Shown in pieces: positions 17,811-27,957 of a DNA stretch of 64,000 nt (position 1 is its first letter; each line of letters opens with the position of its first letter). A program made the position numbers and the translations under genes. This DNA is from Halanaerobium sp. MA284_MarDTE_T2 (GTDB lineage: Bacteria; Bacillota; Halanaerobiia; Halanaerobiales; Halanaerobiaceae): NCBI RefSeq assembly GCF_003337245.1, contig NZ_QPJE01000007.1, positions 40,654-104,653 of the forward strand, given 5' to 3'. Below the pieces are notes generated by a model. It was given only the letters and a program-made list of their open reading frames with translations, was not told the DNA's origin and searched no databases.

Positions 17811-18737
17811 TTATTCATACCTGATCCTTGGATCAAAAAATCCATATGATAGATCAACTAATAGATTTGCCAGCACAAATACTAGAGCCATGAATAATAC
17901 TACCCCTCTTATTATTGGAAAATCTCTATTTGTAACAGCCTGAATAGAAAGTCTGCCCAGTCCAGGCAGAGAATAAATAGTTTCAGTAAGCATTACACCA
18001 CTTAAAAGGCTGGCAGTCTGCAGGCCTATAATTGTAATAACAGGAATAAGAGCATTTTTTAATGCATGTTTATAAATTACTGCTTTTTCTTTTAATCCTT
18101 TTGCACGGGCAGTTTTTACATAATCCTGATGAACAACTTCCAGCATAGTAGACCTGGTTAATCTAACTATAAGTGCCATTGGTCTGACCCCAAGAGTTAA
18201 AATTGGAAGTACATAATAAATCCATTCTCCATTCCCAAGTCCAGTGCCGGGCACCCAGCCCAATTTTCGAGCAAATATAATAACCATAATTAATCCTACA
18301 AAATATACAGGTGAGGCTATTCCCAGCAGGGAAAAAATCATACTCAGATAATCCTGCCACGTATATTGATGGGTTGCAGAATATATACCAATCGAAACTC
18401 CTAAAACAACAGCTATAATCATAGCTCCAATAGCAAGTGTTGCTGTAACAGGAAGCCGGCTTTTTATTGATTCTATAACTGTCATATTATTTCTATAAGA
18501 TCTCCCCAGATTTAATGTAAAAACATCTTTATAGAATTTAACCAGCTGAACATGTGTTGGTTCATCCAGACCCATCTCTTTTCGGATCAACTTCAGTGTT
18601 TCTGGATCACCTCTCTGGCCCATCATTATCCTGGCCGGATCACCAGGTACAATAGTTGTTAATATAAAAACAACTAATATTACTCCAAGAATAACCGGAA
18701 TGACCCCTAGTGTCCTCCTAATAAAATATGCAAACAT
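17811..18737 (-). CDS. Oligo/dipeptide ABC transporter permease, OppB/DppB type
   Basis: The 308-residue permease begins MFAYFIRRTLGVIPVILGV, typical of DppB-type permeases, and contains the EAA loop KTARAKGLKEKAVIYKHALKN and the C-terminal VDLSYGFFDPRIRYE tail. It forms a heterodimeric channel with the C permease. The ATG follows TGGAGG. A strong hairpin (18824-18853) stands between it and the binding-protein gene upstream. Confidence 0.94.
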   Translation of the reverse strand: MFAYFIRRTLGVIPVILGVILVVFILTTIVPGDPARIMMGQRGDPETLKLIRKEMGLDEPTHVQLVKFYKDVFTLNLGRSYRNNMTVIESIKSRLPVTATLAIGAMIIAVVLGVSIGIYSATHQYTWQDYLSMIFSLLGIASPVYFVGLIMVIIFARKLGWVPGTGLGNGEWIYYVLPILTLGVRPMALIVRLTRSTMLEVVHQDYVKTARAKGLKEKAVIYKHALKNALIPVITIIGLQTASLLSGVMLTETIYSLPGLGRLSIQAVTNRDFPIIRGVVLFMALVFVLANLLVDLSYGFFDPRIRYE

Positions 18738-18823
18738 CAGTAAAAACCTCCATTTTCCTTTCCTATTGTAGTAAATATAAATTTATTAATCAAAATTAAA
18801 TATATACTGATAAAAAAGGCATA

Positions 18824-18853
18824 ATTTTGGTTCCCATTAATGGGAACCAAAAT
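18824..18853 (-). promoter_or_regulatory. Intercistronic hairpin between binding protein and permease genes
   Basis: Perfect 14-bp arms ATTTTGGTTCCCAT (18824-18837) and ATGGGAACCAAAAT (18840-18853) around a TA loop. No long T-tract follows on the minus strand. Such hairpins commonly lower expression of downstream permease genes, or protect the upstream mRNA, in binding-protein operons. Confidence 0.75.
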
Positions 18854-18888
18854 CTGCCCTGAATATATTATTTAATTTTCACGCTAGA

Positions 18889-20514
18889 TTACTTACTAAT
18901 CCACACATCTCTAAATAGATTGGCATGCTGACCAAAGGCCGGCAGCTCATAATTGTTGACATATGGCTGTACCAGTGAGTGAGTTGTATAGTGATAAATA
19001 AATACCCATGGTGCTTCTTCAACTGCTATTTTTTCTGCCTGCTGATATGCCTGTTTGCGTTTTTCTGGATCTGTTTCAAGACGGGCATACTCAGTTAATG
19101 TATCAAACCTTTCATTGCTGAATCGTGCATAATTTCCTTCTGGACCAATATTATCGGAATGCAGAAGAACATACAGGAAGTTATCAGGATCATTATAATC
19201 AGCCACCCAGCCCATTCTAAAGAATGCAGCTTCTCCACGCTCAACAGAATCAAGATGGCTTCCCCAGTCTAAATTCTGAAGTTTTACATCTATTCCAACC
19301 TGTCTGTACTGAGCCTGCAGTGCTTCGGCCACACGTTTATGTCCTTTTGAAGTATTATACTGAAGTGTTACTTCAAATCCATCTTGATATCCAGCTTCTG
19401 CCAGCAGTGCTCTGGCTTTATCTGGATTATAACTATATCCTTCTAATTCCTCATTATATCCAAACATGGTGGGGGGGATAATACCTTTAGCAGGTGTATT
19501 CCTTCCATTCTGAACCAGTTCAATCATCATTTCACGATTGATAGCATAATTCATAGCCTGGCGCACACGCTTATCATCAAAAGGCTCTTTTTCCACATTC
19601 ATACCATAGTAGTATGTTCCAAGCTGTGGTAGTTCAAAGAATGTATCAGGATAGTTTTCTTTAGCATCAAGATAGAAAGGATCATCAACATATGTTTGAT
19701 AAATATTTCCAATCTGGAATTCTTCCCACATCATTGTATAATCAGGAATAATACGGAATTCTAGAGCCTCCAAATAAGGCAGCTGATTACCATCTTCATC
19801 TTTCATCCAGTAATTATCATTTCTGGACATTCTAACAACTGAATCCTGTTCCCATGATTCAAATTTAAATGCACCAGTCCCAACTGGATGAAAGTTCCAG
19901 TCTTCTCCCCACTTATTAACATCCTCTTTTGGCATTACAACAAAAGTATTATATGCAAGTGTACCTAAAAAAGGTGCAAAAGGTTTTTCCAGTTCAACTT
20001 CAAGGGTATATTTATCAACTGCTCTAACACCAGCCAGCTTATCTGTTTCACCATTACGATATGCATCATACCCTTTAATCATATCAATAAAATATGCACG
20101 TGGTGATTTTGTTTCTGGAGAAGTAATGTGATTAAATGTCCATACCCAGTCTTCAGCTGTTACTTCACGGCCTCCATTAGCAGTTGGGGTTCCACCTTCT
20201 GTTTCTGCATGAAAGTGAACTCCTTTTCTCAAATGAAATGTATAGGTTTGAGCATCTTCACTAATATCCCAGGATTCTGCAAGCAGTGGTTTTATATTTC
20301 CTTCTGAATCATATTCAACTAATGTTTCAAAAAGCTGATATATCATTTCTGCAGATTTGGTGTCTGTAGACTGTGCCGGATCCATCTGGGGTGGATTACT
20401 CTGCAGTGCATCCTTCCATACACCACCATATTTATCTGTTTCAGCCATTACAGCTGCAGAAAGTCCAACAATCAGAACAGCAGTCAATATAATGCTAATT
20501 AATTTTTTTTTCAT
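18889..20514 (-). CDS. Oligo/dipeptide ABC transporter substrate-binding protein (SBP_bac_5)
   Basis: A 541-residue extracellular binding protein. The signal peptide (KKKLISIILTAVLIVGLSAA) ends near VMAET and lacks a lipobox Cys, unusual for a Gram-positive-type binding protein but consistent with an organism with an outer membrane or with non-lipid anchoring. The SBP_bac_5 fold is evident: NPPQMDPAQSTDTKSAEMIYQ at the start, then YTFHLRKGVHFH, KPFAPFLGTLA, RQAMNYAINREMMI and YNPDKARALLAEAGY. It is the first gene of the operon. The ATG follows AGAGGAGGAAAG. Confidence 0.93.
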   Translation of the reverse strand: MKKKLISIILTAVLIVGLSAAVMAETDKYGGVWKDALQSNPPQMDPAQSTDTKSAEMIYQLFETLVEYDSEGNIKPLLAESWDISEDAQTYTFHLRKGVHFHAETEGGTPTANGGREVTAEDWVWTFNHITSPETKSPRAYFIDMIKGYDAYRNGETDKLAGVRAVDKYTLEVELEKPFAPFLGTLAYNTFVVMPKEDVNKWGEDWNFHPVGTGAFKFESWEQDSVVRMSRNDNYWMKDEDGNQLPYLEALEFRIIPDYTMMWEEFQIGNIYQTYVDDPFYLDAKENYPDTFFELPQLGTYYYGMNVEKEPFDDKRVRQAMNYAINREMMIELVQNGRNTPAKGIIPPTMFGYNEELEGYSYNPDKARALLAEAGYQDGFEVTLQYNTSKGHKRVAEALQAQYRQVGIDVKLQNLDWGSHLDSVERGEAAFFRMGWVADYNDPDNFLYVLLHSDNIGPEGNYARFSNERFDTLTEYARLETDPEKRKQAYQQAEKIAVEEAPWVFIYHYTTHSLVQPYVNNYELPAFGQHANLFRDVWISK

Positions 20515-20687
20515 AAAATACTTTCCTCCTCTTAAATTTTAAATACTCTGCTGGGTACCTTATTGGTACATACAGAAAAAGATTTCTCAATATTTCCTTT
20601 TGTATGATACTCCCCCTCCAAAAAAGGCCAATAAAAGTTGGATAACTCAACTTTATTCAAGTAATCTAGCTAAAAGTATATGAATTA

Positions 20688-20716
20688 ATTATATTATGTA
20701 TATTAAATATTGTCAA
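20688..20716 (-). promoter_or_regulatory. Sigma-A promoter of the peptide ABC operon, with a structured leader
   Basis: On the minus strand TTGACA (20711-20716), 17 bp, TATAAT (20688-20693). The leader runs about 170 nt to the ATG at 20514 and contains an imperfect hairpin at about 20630-20660 (AATAAAGTTG / CAACTTTTATT). I recognise no riboswitch class in it. Confidence 0.75.
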
Positions 20717-20740
20717 GATTGGCACCAGCAGGAATTTTCT

Positions 20741-21310
20741 TCATTTTATTTTATTAAATTTTTGATAAAAACTTCTTGTTTTTAGTACTTTACGTATAAA
20801 ATCATCTGTTTCTTCAAACGGAACACTGTACTCTTCCCCCATTTTTCCATCCCAGCCGGATTCTATCCATTTACTGACATTGCCCTGTCCAGCATTATAT
20901 GCAGCCAGTGCCAAATTTAATTTATTATCAAATTTTTCCAATAAATGAGCAAAATACCAGCTTCCAAACTCAATATTAATTTTGGGATTATAAAGATCAG
21001 AAACAACAAAATTTTCTAAATCTTTTTGTTCCGCTATCCATCCTGCTGTCTCGGGCATTATCTGCATCAGGCCCACAGCACCACGGCTGGATAGAGCATC
21101 TGAATTAAAACCGCTTTCTACAAATATAAGTGCAGCCAGTAGATCGGAATCAACGGAGCTGGTTTCAGCTTCTTTAGAGATAATTTCTCTGTATTTAATA
21201 GGCTGAAAATACAATTTAAAATAATATGGCTGTGAAAATAACAATAAAATACAGACAGCAAGTAGTACAAGTGATATTATATTTGATTTGACATATTTGC
21301 TTATATACAA
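20741..21310 (-). CDS. Lytic transglycosylase (SLT family), membrane-anchored
   Basis: The protein of about 189 residues has one N-terminal TM segment (IISLVLLAVCILLLF) and then a periplasm/exterior-facing goose-type SLT domain: catalytic Glu in LIFVESGFN, SSRGAVGLMQIMPETAGW, and NLALAAYNAGQGNVSKW. It cleaves peptidoglycan glycan strands to 1,6-anhydro products. I place the start at TTG 21310, seven bases after GGGAGG. An in-frame ATG at 21352 would overlap mgsA and lacks that site. It is the last gene of the polA-mutM-coaE-mgsA series. Confidence 0.88.
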   Translation of the reverse strand: MYISKYVKSNIISLVLLAVCILLLFSQPYYFKLYFQPIKYREIISKEAETSSVDSDLLAALIFVESGFNSDALSSRGAVGLMQIMPETAGWIAEQKDLENFVVSDLYNPKINIEFGSWYFAHLLEKFDNKLNLALAAYNAGQGNVSKWIESGWDGKMGEEYSVPFEETDDFIRKVLKTRSFYQKFNKIK

Positions 21311-21332
21311 AACCTTTCCTCCCAGAGGTTGA

Positions 21333-21710
21333 TTAGATATTTTTTTCAGCAAGTGAATTAATGATCATTTCTGCAGTAGATAAATTTGTTGCAAGGGGAA
21401 CTGCATGCACATCACAGACTCTAAGCAGTGCACTAACATCCGGCTCATGCGGCTGAGCAGTCAGCGGATCCCGCAAAAATATTACACCATCCAGTCTTTC
21501 TTTGGCAATTTCTGCTCCTATCATCTGATCTCCCCCCAGGGGACCAGAAGCCATCCTTTCAATGTTCAAACCGACTTCATCGATCAGCCTTTTACCTGTT
21601 GTACCGGTGGCTATTAAATCCATTTTTTCGAGAATCTTTTTATGTTTTTTAGCAAAATTTATAATATCTTTTTTCTTTTTATCATGGGCTATTAAAGCTA
21701 TTCTTGTCAT
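21333..21710 (-). CDS. mgsA: Methylglyoxal synthase
   Basis: The 125-residue enzyme converts dihydroxyacetone phosphate to methylglyoxal and phosphate in the cytosol. Family motifs are intact: [13 protein letters not shown], the phosphate-binding ATGTTGKRL, catalytic Asp in [27 protein letters not shown] and [10 protein letters not shown]. The ATG follows AAGGAGGTG and the gene overlaps coaE by 29 bp. A glyoxalase-type gene lies elsewhere in the window (39975-40358). Confidence 0.97.
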   Translation of the reverse strand: MTRIALIAHDKKKKDIINFAKKHKKILEKMDLIATGTTGKRLIDEVGLNIERMASGPLGGDQMIGAEIAKERLDGVIFLRDPLTAQPHEPDVSALLRVCDVHAVPLATNLSTAEMIINSLAEKNI

Positions 21711-22299
21711 TTAAATCCACCTCCTTTTCCCAGTAATAATCCAGTTTTTCCTTCAAATCGCTGATACTGCTGTTGTTGTCAATAACAGTATCTGCCTTCT
21801 TAATCTTTTCCTTCAGAGGAAGCTGAGAATTGATTCTGCTTTCAGCTTCTGAAACAGTAAGATTATCTCTTTTTTTGATCCTCTCTATCTGCTTTTTGCG
21901 CTCAGTATTAATCACCCAGACTTTATCACAGTAGCTGTCAAGACCGGTTTCATATAGCAGTGGAGCCATAAAAATTACTATTTTTCCATGAGAAATAATT
22001 TTTTCTGCTTTATTTTTCATTTCTGAAATAATAAGGGGATGTAATATAGATTCTAATAGTTCTTTTTTTTCTCTACAGCTGAAAATAATATTTCCCAGCT
22101 TTCTGCGGTCTATTTCTCCATCTTCTTTTAAAATTCCTTCTCCAAATTTATTTTTTATCTGCTCCCAGCCTTTTTCTCCTTTTGCTGTAATCTGATGTGA
22201 AATTTTATCTGCATCAACTATTTCAGCATTTTTGGTGGACAAATATTCTGCAGCTGTCGATTTGCCGGAAGCAATTCCACCTGTAAGACCAATTATCAT
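21682..22299 (-). CDS. coaE: Dephospho-CoA kinase
   Basis: The 205-residue kinase performs the last step of CoA synthesis. It has the P-loop [17 protein letters not shown] at the N-terminus, [17 protein letters not shown] and the lid region [23 protein letters not shown]. The start at 22299 is the ATG eight bases after CAGGAG; the in-frame GTG three codons earlier is too near the ribosome site. It overlaps mgsA downstream, indicating coupled translation. Confidence 0.96.
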   Translation of the reverse strand: MIIGLTGGIASGKSTAAEYLSTKNAEIVDADKISHQITAKGEKGWEQIKNKFGEGILKEDGEIDRRKLGNIIFSCREKKELLESILHPLIISEMKNKAEKIISHGKIVIFMAPLLYETGLDSYCDKVWVINTERKKQIERIKKRDNLTVSEAESRINSQLPLKEKIKKADTVIDNNSSISDLKEKLDYYWEKEVDLNDKNSFNSP

Positions 22300-22323
22300 C
22301 TTATTCACTCCTGTGAAAATAAT

Positions 22324-23148
22324 TTACTTCTGACAGTTGGGACAGTAATAGCTGCCTCTCCCGCCAACCTTTTTTTTCTTAATTGTGCTGCCACATCTGC
22401 AGCATTTTTCCCCTGCTTTCTGATATATCTGCAGTTCTTCCTGAAATGAACCCTTTTCCCCAAATGCATTTACATAATCACTAAAAGTGGTCCCTCCATA
22501 TATGATACCTTTTTTTAGTATTTCTCTCATACTGCGGTAGATTTTTTCTATTTCTGGCTCTGTCAGTGTATCAGCCTTTCTCTCCGGATCTATACCGGAT
22601 CTAAACAAAATTTCATCTGCATAGATATTACCTATTCCAGCAATAAATTTTTGATTCATAAGCAGTGATTTTATAACACCACGCCTGTTTTTGAACATTT
22701 CTTTAAAATCATCCAGACTCAGATCATCAGAGAGAGGTTCTGGCCCCAGTTCAGCATAACCTCCGGCTTTTCCCGGCTGATCTTTATCGATCAAATAAAT
22801 CCTGCCGAATTTTCTTATATTATTAAATCTAAGCTCCTGTCCATTATCGAGATGAAAAACTACATGTGTATGTTTATCTCGAAATTTTTCGCACTGTTTA
22901 ACAAGCAGTTTACCTGTCATCCGGAGATGGATAATCATTTCTTTATCATTTTCCAGTTCAATGATAATATACTTGCCTCTTCTGGTTATATCTACAATCT
23001 TCCGACCGACAGCTTCGTTTTTAAATTCATCTGCCGCAGGATGAGCAATTATTTTTTTCTCACTGATTGTTATATCTGTTATATATCGATCTTTTATAAG
23101 TGGTCTCAAACCTTTAACTATAGTTTCTACTTCTGGTAGTTCAGGCAC
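22324..23148 (-). CDS. mutM: Formamidopyrimidine-DNA glycosylase (Fpg/MutM)
   Basis: The 274-residue enzyme removes oxidised purines such as 8-oxoguanine. The start is GTG at 23148 because the mature protein must begin with catalytic Pro2 (PELPEVETIVKGL). The H2TH region (FIAGIGNIYADEILFRSGI) and the C-terminal zinc finger (CCRCGSTIKKKKVGG, then YYCPNCQK) are complete. It overlaps the end of polA by 8 bp, so repair glycosylase and repair polymerase are made together. Confidence 0.97.
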   Translation of the reverse strand: MPELPEVETIVKGLRPLIKDRYITDITISEKKIIAHPAADEFKNEAVGRKIVDITRRGKYIIIELENDKEMIIHLRMTGKLLVKQCEKFRDKHTHVVFHLDNGQELRFNNIRKFGRIYLIDKDQPGKAGGYAELGPEPLSDDLSLDDFKEMFKNRRGVIKSLLMNQKFIAGIGNIYADEILFRSGIDPERKADTLTEPEIEKIYRSMREILKKGIIYGGTTFSDYVNAFGEKGSFQEELQIYQKAGEKCCRCGSTIKKKKVGGRGSYYCPNCQK

Positions 23149-25771
23149 TGCAGTCCACCTCATAATCTTCTTTATCCCGCCAGTTTTTTCCTATCTGCAG
23201 ATCAACAATAAGCGGTACATCCAGTTTACAGGTATTTTCCATCTTTTCTTTAATTAAACAGGCAGCTTCTTTAAGATCAGATTCTGCTACTTCAAATACT
23301 AGCTCATCATGAACCTGAAGCAGTATATTTACTTTTAGCTCTTTATCTTTAAGAGCTTCATACACATCGATCATGGCTTTTTTCATTATATCTGCTGCTG
23401 TTCCCTGAACCGGAGTATTAATTGCTGTTCTTTCTGCAAATGATCTCCTGTGATAGTTTTTACTGTTTATTTCTGGGATATATCTTCTTCTATTAAAAAG
23501 TGTTTTAACATAGCCTTTTTCCTGAGCCTCTTTAATACTTTTATCCATATATTCTTTTACTCCAGAAAACTCCTCAAAATATTTATCTATATAATCCTGT
23601 GCTTCTTCCACAGGAATATCAAGATCCTGGCTCAGCCCATAAGCACTCATACCATATGCTATACCAAAATTAATTACTTTTGCATGCCGCCTCATATTTG
23701 GAGAAACCTCTTCACTATTTACTTCAAATATTTCAGCAGCTGTTTCTGTGTGAATATCCCTACCTTTACTGAAAGCTTCTTTAAGTCTTTGATCTCCACT
23801 GAGATGAGCAAAAACCCGGAGCTCAATCTGCGAATAATCTGCTGCAAGCAGCAGCATATCGTCTTCCGAAGGAAGAAATGCCTTTCTGATTTCTCGTCCT
23901 TCTTCTGTCCTAATGGGGATATTCTGCAGATTGGGATCTGTACTGCTCAGACGACCTGTTGCTGTCACCATTTGATTGTAGCTTGTGTGAATTTTACCTG
24001 TTTCCTCATTTATCAGTGCTGGCAGAGAATCAATATATGTTGATTTTAGTTTTGCAAGCTGTCTATATTCTGTTATAAGTGGGATTATTGGATGCTTGTC
24101 TTCCAGCTGTGACAGAACATCTGCATTGGTAGAATAACCTGTTTTTGTCCTTTTTATAACTGGAAGTCCCAGTTTTTGGAACAGTATTTCTCCAAGCTGT
24201 TTGGGTGAATTCAAATTAAACTCTTCACCTGCCAGCTCATATACTTTATCTGTTATTATTTTCAGCCTCTTTTCCAGCTTTTGTGATAGTTTTTGCAGCC
24301 ATTTTTTATCAACTTTAACACCATTGTACTCCAGAAGAGCCAGAATTTTAATCAGAGGCAGTTCTATTTCAGTGTAGAGCTCCAGCAGAGAGTTTTCCTT
24401 TAGTTTTTCTAGATAGATTTCTTTTAACTCAAATAATTTTGCGGTTTTTAAAGCTTCTTTCTCTACTTCGTCCAGCTCTGCCAGCGAAATATTAAGTTCT
24501 CTGCTGAATATTTCGTCAAGATCAGGTAGTGTAGCTGATGGCTGAAGCAGATATGCTGCCAGCAGTGGTTCAAAAACAAGACCATTTACAATAACTTCAT
24601 ATGACATAAGGGATAATGAACCTTCTTTTGCAGAAAAAAAGAGCTTATCTATTTTTTTAGATTCCAGTATTTCTTTTAATTTATCAGGGAGATCATCTTC
24701 ATCTATTTTAATTCTTCTGGTTTTCCCATCTGATAGACTAATTATTATTTCTTTTATTAATCCATTACGTGCACTGCTGCCTGCTTCTCTTTTAACTGAT
24801 AACGCAATTTCTCCCTCTTCCTCAAGTATCATTTCAAAAAAGGAGTTCATATCTGAAGCAGAAGCTGTTTCTATATCAAGCTGATCAATATCCAGTTTTT
24901 CTTTATATTCAAAACGAGACAGCAGACTGTTAAAGCCAAGCTTTTTAAAATGTTCGGCTGCTTTCCGGTCATCTTGAAGATTTAGTTTACAGCTGGAGAA
25001 ATCCATTTCTACAGGAACATTGGTCTTTATTTCAGCCAGCCGGTAGCTCATTCTGGCCTGATCTGCATATTCTTCCAGATTTTCTTTACGTTTTTTTCCT
25101 GAAACTTTGTCTATATTGTTCAAAATTTCTTCTATAGAATTAAACTGTTTTAAAAGCTTAATGGCAGTTTTCTCACCAATACCCGGTACTCCCGGAATAT
25201 TGTCAGAACTATCTCCCATAAGGCCCTTCATATCTATCAATTTTCCCGGCTGTATTTCGTATTTTTCTTTTATCTTTTCAATATCATACAGCACTATGTC
25301 AGAAATTCCTCTGCGGGTATACATTACCCTAATATTATCAGAAACAAGCTGAAGTGCATCTCTATCTCCTGTTACTATATATACCTGATAACCTGCTCTT
25401 TCGGCATCTTTGGCCATTGTTCCAAGCAGATCATCGGCTTCATATCCTTCTTTTGAAATCATAGGTATTTTTAGTATATCCAGTGTCTCCTGAAGAAGTT
25501 TTATCTGTGTGACCAGTTCATCAGGCATTTTTTTTCGATTTGCTTTATAATCATCATATTCTTCATGTCTAAATGTTGGTTCTTTGCGGTCAAAGGCAAC
25601 AACCAACCTGTCCGGATTCCATTCATCTATCAAACTAAATAACATCCTTACAAAACCAAACACAGCATTTGTATATTCCCCTTTATCATTGGTAAGCAGC
25701 GGCAGTGCATAAAAAGCTCTATGTGCCAGACTGTGCCCATCTAAAAGAAATATCGATTTTTTTTTACTCAA
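23141..25771 (-). CDS. polA: DNA polymerase I
   Basis: A 876-residue polymerase with the 5'-3' exonuclease domain (about 1-290; LLDGHSLAHRAFYAL, EADDLLGTMA, GDRDALQLV, MGDSSDNIPGVPGIGEKTA), a middle 3'-5' exonuclease-fold domain and the polymerase domain (motif A LLAADYSQIELRV, motif B RHAKVINFGIAYG, motif C LLQVHDELVFEV). The DxE pair of active proofreading domains is not visible where the fold begins (IALSVKREAGS), so proofreading is probably lost, as in Bacillus and Thermus. The start is TTG at 25771 after GGGAG; the ATG three codons before abuts the ribosome site. Confidence 0.97.
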   Translation of the reverse strand: MSKKKSIFLLDGHSLAHRAFYALPLLTNDKGEYTNAVFGFVRMLFSLIDEWNPDRLVVAFDRKEPTFRHEEYDDYKANRKKMPDELVTQIKLLQETLDILKIPMISKEGYEADDLLGTMAKDAERAGYQVYIVTGDRDALQLVSDNIRVMYTRRGISDIVLYDIEKIKEKYEIQPGKLIDMKGLMGDSSDNIPGVPGIGEKTAIKLLKQFNSIEEILNNIDKVSGKKRKENLEEYADQARMSYRLAEIKTNVPVEMDFSSCKLNLQDDRKAAEHFKKLGFNSLLSRFEYKEKLDIDQLDIETASASDMNSFFEMILEEEGEIALSVKREAGSSARNGLIKEIIISLSDGKTRRIKIDEDDLPDKLKEILESKKIDKLFFSAKEGSLSLMSYEVIVNGLVFEPLLAAYLLQPSATLPDLDEIFSRELNISLAELDEVEKEALKTAKLFELKEIYLEKLKENSLLELYTEIELPLIKILALLEYNGVKVDKKWLQKLSQKLEKRLKIITDKVYELAGEEFNLNSPKQLGEILFQKLGLPVIKRTKTGYSTNADVLSQLEDKHPIIPLITEYRQLAKLKSTYIDSLPALINEETGKIHTSYNQMVTATGRLSSTDPNLQNIPIRTEEGREIRKAFLPSEDDMLLLAADYSQIELRVFAHLSGDQRLKEAFSKGRDIHTETAAEIFEVNSEEVSPNMRRHAKVINFGIAYGMSAYGLSQDLDIPVEEAQDYIDKYFEEFSGVKEYMDKSIKEAQEKGYVKTLFNRRRYIPEINSKNYHRRSFAERTAINTPVQGTAADIMKKAMIDVYEALKDKELKVNILLQVHDELVFEVAESDLKEAACLIKEKMENTCKLDVPLIVDLQIGKNWRDKEDYEVDCSA

Positions 25772-25810
25772 ACTAATCATCTCCCGGTATCATTAAATTT
25801 TTTTAGCTGA

Positions 25811-27214
25811 TTAAACTGAAATTCTGCTGGATTTAAACGGCAGCAGTACCTCAATTTTAGTTCCCTCTGATATTTCACTCTCAACTTTTATTTTTCCATC
25901 ATAACTATCTACAATCTGTTTTGCAATCGCAAGGCCCAGTCCAGAACTGTTCTTTTGGCGGCTTCTCGACTTATCGGCCTGATAAAATCTTTCGAAAATA
26001 TGCGGCAGATCTTGTTCAGGTATACCGCGCCCATTGTCTTCTACTATAATCTTTACCATGTTTTTGTTTTCTGTTTTTTCCTTTTTGAGCAGAATATTTA
26101 TTTGACCATCTTTATCTGTAAAATTAATACTGTTTTCCACAAAAATTCTAATCAGCTGTTTAAAAAGCTTTCTGTCTCCATAAAATTCCACTTCATCTTC
26201 TATATTAAAGTCAATTCTGATTTCTTTATTAACAAGCTTGATTTCTTTTACAATTTCTAAAAGCAGTTCAGAAAAAGAAAACAATTCTTCTTCTCGATTA
26301 AACCGCGAATCATCACCTCTAGCCAGAAAAAGAAGATTTTCCAGCAGATGATTCATTCCTTCAACTTCATTTTTAATGGCTGTAATTGCTTCATCTCGCA
26401 CTTCTTTTTTCTCTTTACCCCATCTATCCAGCAGGTTTATATAACCTCTAATAACAGATAGTGGTGTGCGCAGTTCATGTGAAGCATCCGAAATAAATTG
26501 TTTTTCTCTTTTAAAAGATTTTTCCAGCCTTCCCAGCATTGTATTAAAGGTTTCTGCCAGCTGCTGTAGTTCGTCATCAGCACCTGTAACAGAAAGTCTT
26601 TTTCCAAGATCACTAAGGCTAATTTCGCGGGCTGTTTCTGTGATTTTTTTAATGGGATTAAGCATTCTTTTGGTAGTTATATAGCCAACTATAAGAGAGG
26701 CAAGTGTGCCGATAAATCCGGCAGCAGTCAGAACAATTATGAGAACATCCAAAAAGTTTTTTTCAAAAGTAATATCTCTTACGATCTGAATATATCCATT
26801 AAAAAAAAATGACTGATTTAAATCAATAGTTTTTACAGCAAGATTTCGGCCGCTGATGCTGAATTCTGTTAGTTCTCTGTTTAACGGAATCTCCATATTT
26901 TCCAGATATTTTGACTGTGCTGTAATCTCAGCTCTACTGTTCAGCACTCTAAAAAATATATTTCCCTCACTTCGGCTGATCTCCTGAAGAATTTCTGCAT
27001 CAAAAACATTTATTGAACCATCTATCCCCTTTATCTGTGACATGACAAATTCTCCAGTATTGCTGATGCTGTTTTCTATACTGTTTGCTATAAAATTTGA
27101 TAAAAATAGATAAACAGCTGCATTTACAAGCAAAATGACAAGTATAAACATCAGGGTGTAGACTACTGTAATCTTCCAGGACAATTTTCCGCGTTCTTTA
27201 AAAAAATTAAACAT
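25811..27214 (-). CDS. Two-component sensor histidine kinase
   Basis: The 467-residue kinase has TM1 (about 14-36), an extracytoplasmic sensor loop of about 115 residues, TM2 (about 156-180), a HAMP linker (about 181-235), HisKA with phospho-acceptor His246 in FISDASHELRTPLSVIRG, and the HATPase domain with the N, G1 (DNGRGIPE), F and G2 (GLGLAIAK) boxes. The signal is unknown; the overall type is like envelope-stress or ArlS/CssS-like kinases. The start overlaps the response regulator stop by 8 bp. polA follows 39 bp downstream. Confidence 0.94.
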   Translation of the reverse strand: MFNFFKERGKLSWKITVVYTLMFILVILLVNAAVYLFLSNFIANSIENSISNTGEFVMSQIKGIDGSINVFDAEILQEISRSEGNIFFRVLNSRAEITAQSKYLENMEIPLNRELTEFSISGRNLAVKTIDLNQSFFFNGYIQIVRDITFEKNFLDVLIIVLTAAGFIGTLASLIVGYITTKRMLNPIKKITETAREISLSDLGKRLSVTGADDELQQLAETFNTMLGRLEKSFKREKQFISDASHELRTPLSVIRGYINLLDRWGKEKKEVRDEAITAIKNEVEGMNHLLENLLFLARGDDSRFNREEELFSFSELLLEIVKEIKLVNKEIRIDFNIEDEVEFYGDRKLFKQLIRIFVENSINFTDKDGQINILLKKEKTENKNMVKIIVEDNGRGIPEQDLPHIFERFYQADKSRSRQKNSSGLGLAIAKQIVDSYDGKIKVESEISEGTKIEVLLPFKSSRISV

Positions 27215-27899
27215 TTTTATTCTCTCTCAAAACATACCCAACACCGCGGACTGTATGTATTAACCTGTCGGAAAAAGGCTCATCTATTTTGGACCGCAGA
27301 TACCTTATATAAACATCTACAATATTTGTCTCTCCGGTGTAATTATAACCCCAGACATTATTAAGAAGTTTTTCTCTGGATAAAACTATATCTCTGTTTT
27401 CCATAAGGTATGTGAGCAGGTCATATTCCTTTTTTGTGAGTTCTATCTGTTCTCCAGATCTTTTTACAATATGTCTTGATTTATCAATTGTAAGATCAGA
27501 AACCTGAAGCAGATTATCATCTCCCTCTTTCTCATCTGCATTTCTCCTCATCAGTGCTCTGATTCTGGCCAAAAGTTCTTCAATAGCAAAGGGTTTTGTT
27601 AGATAATCATCAGCTCCTGTGTCAAGACCTTTTATTTTATCATCCAGCTCTGAGCGTGCTGTAATCATTATTATTGGTATCTCAGAAAAATTTCTGATTC
27701 TACTGCAGACTTCTATCCCATCTATTTCCGGCAGCATTAAATCCAGCAGCACTAAATTAAACAATTCTTCTCTGATAAGCCTGATCCCTTCCAGACCACT
27801 GTCTGTTTTTTTTACTGAATATCCTTCATGTTCCAGCTCGAGCTCTATAAACCTTGCGATCTGTGTATCGTCTTCTATAATTAGTATTTTCTGAGCCAT
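27207..27899 (-). CDS. OmpR-family response regulator
   Basis: The 230-residue regulator has the receiver domain with acidic pair E9/D10-D11, phospho-acceptor Asp53 (LLDLMLPEIDG), Lys in LTKPF, and a C-terminal winged-helix domain with ELTKKEYDLLTYLMEN and VWGYNYTGETNIVDVYIRYLRSKI. It is cotranscribed with the kinase. Target genes are unknown; htrA upstream, separated by a terminator, would be a natural candidate. The ATG follows AGAGGTGAAATA. Confidence 0.95.
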   Translation of the reverse strand: MAQKILIIEDDTQIARFIELELEHEGYSVKKTDSGLEGIRLIREELFNLVLLDLMLPEIDGIEVCSRIRNFSEIPIIMITARSELDDKIKGLDTGADDYLTKPFAIEELLARIRALMRRNADEKEGDDNLLQVSDLTIDKSRHIVKRSGEQIELTKKEYDLLTYLMENRDIVLSREKLLNNVWGYNYTGETNIVDVYIRYLRSKIDEPFSDRLIHTVRGVGYVLRENKNV

Positions 27900-27957
27900 T
27901 ATTTCACCTCTTTTGCCTATCTAATATATTATACCAATAATATGGAGTAATTTAAAA

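Noticed and set aside
23450..24043. 197-residue plus-strand frame inside polA
   Set aside because: It is antisense to an intact polA whose motifs are all present, has no ribosome site and an odd composition; a shadow frame. The same holds for many plus-strand frames opposite addA, addB and the ABC genes.
24800..25000. Inactive polA due to loss of proofreading residues
   Set aside because: Loss of the DxE pair is usual in Gram-positive DNA polymerase I; the polymerase and 5'-nuclease motifs are intact.
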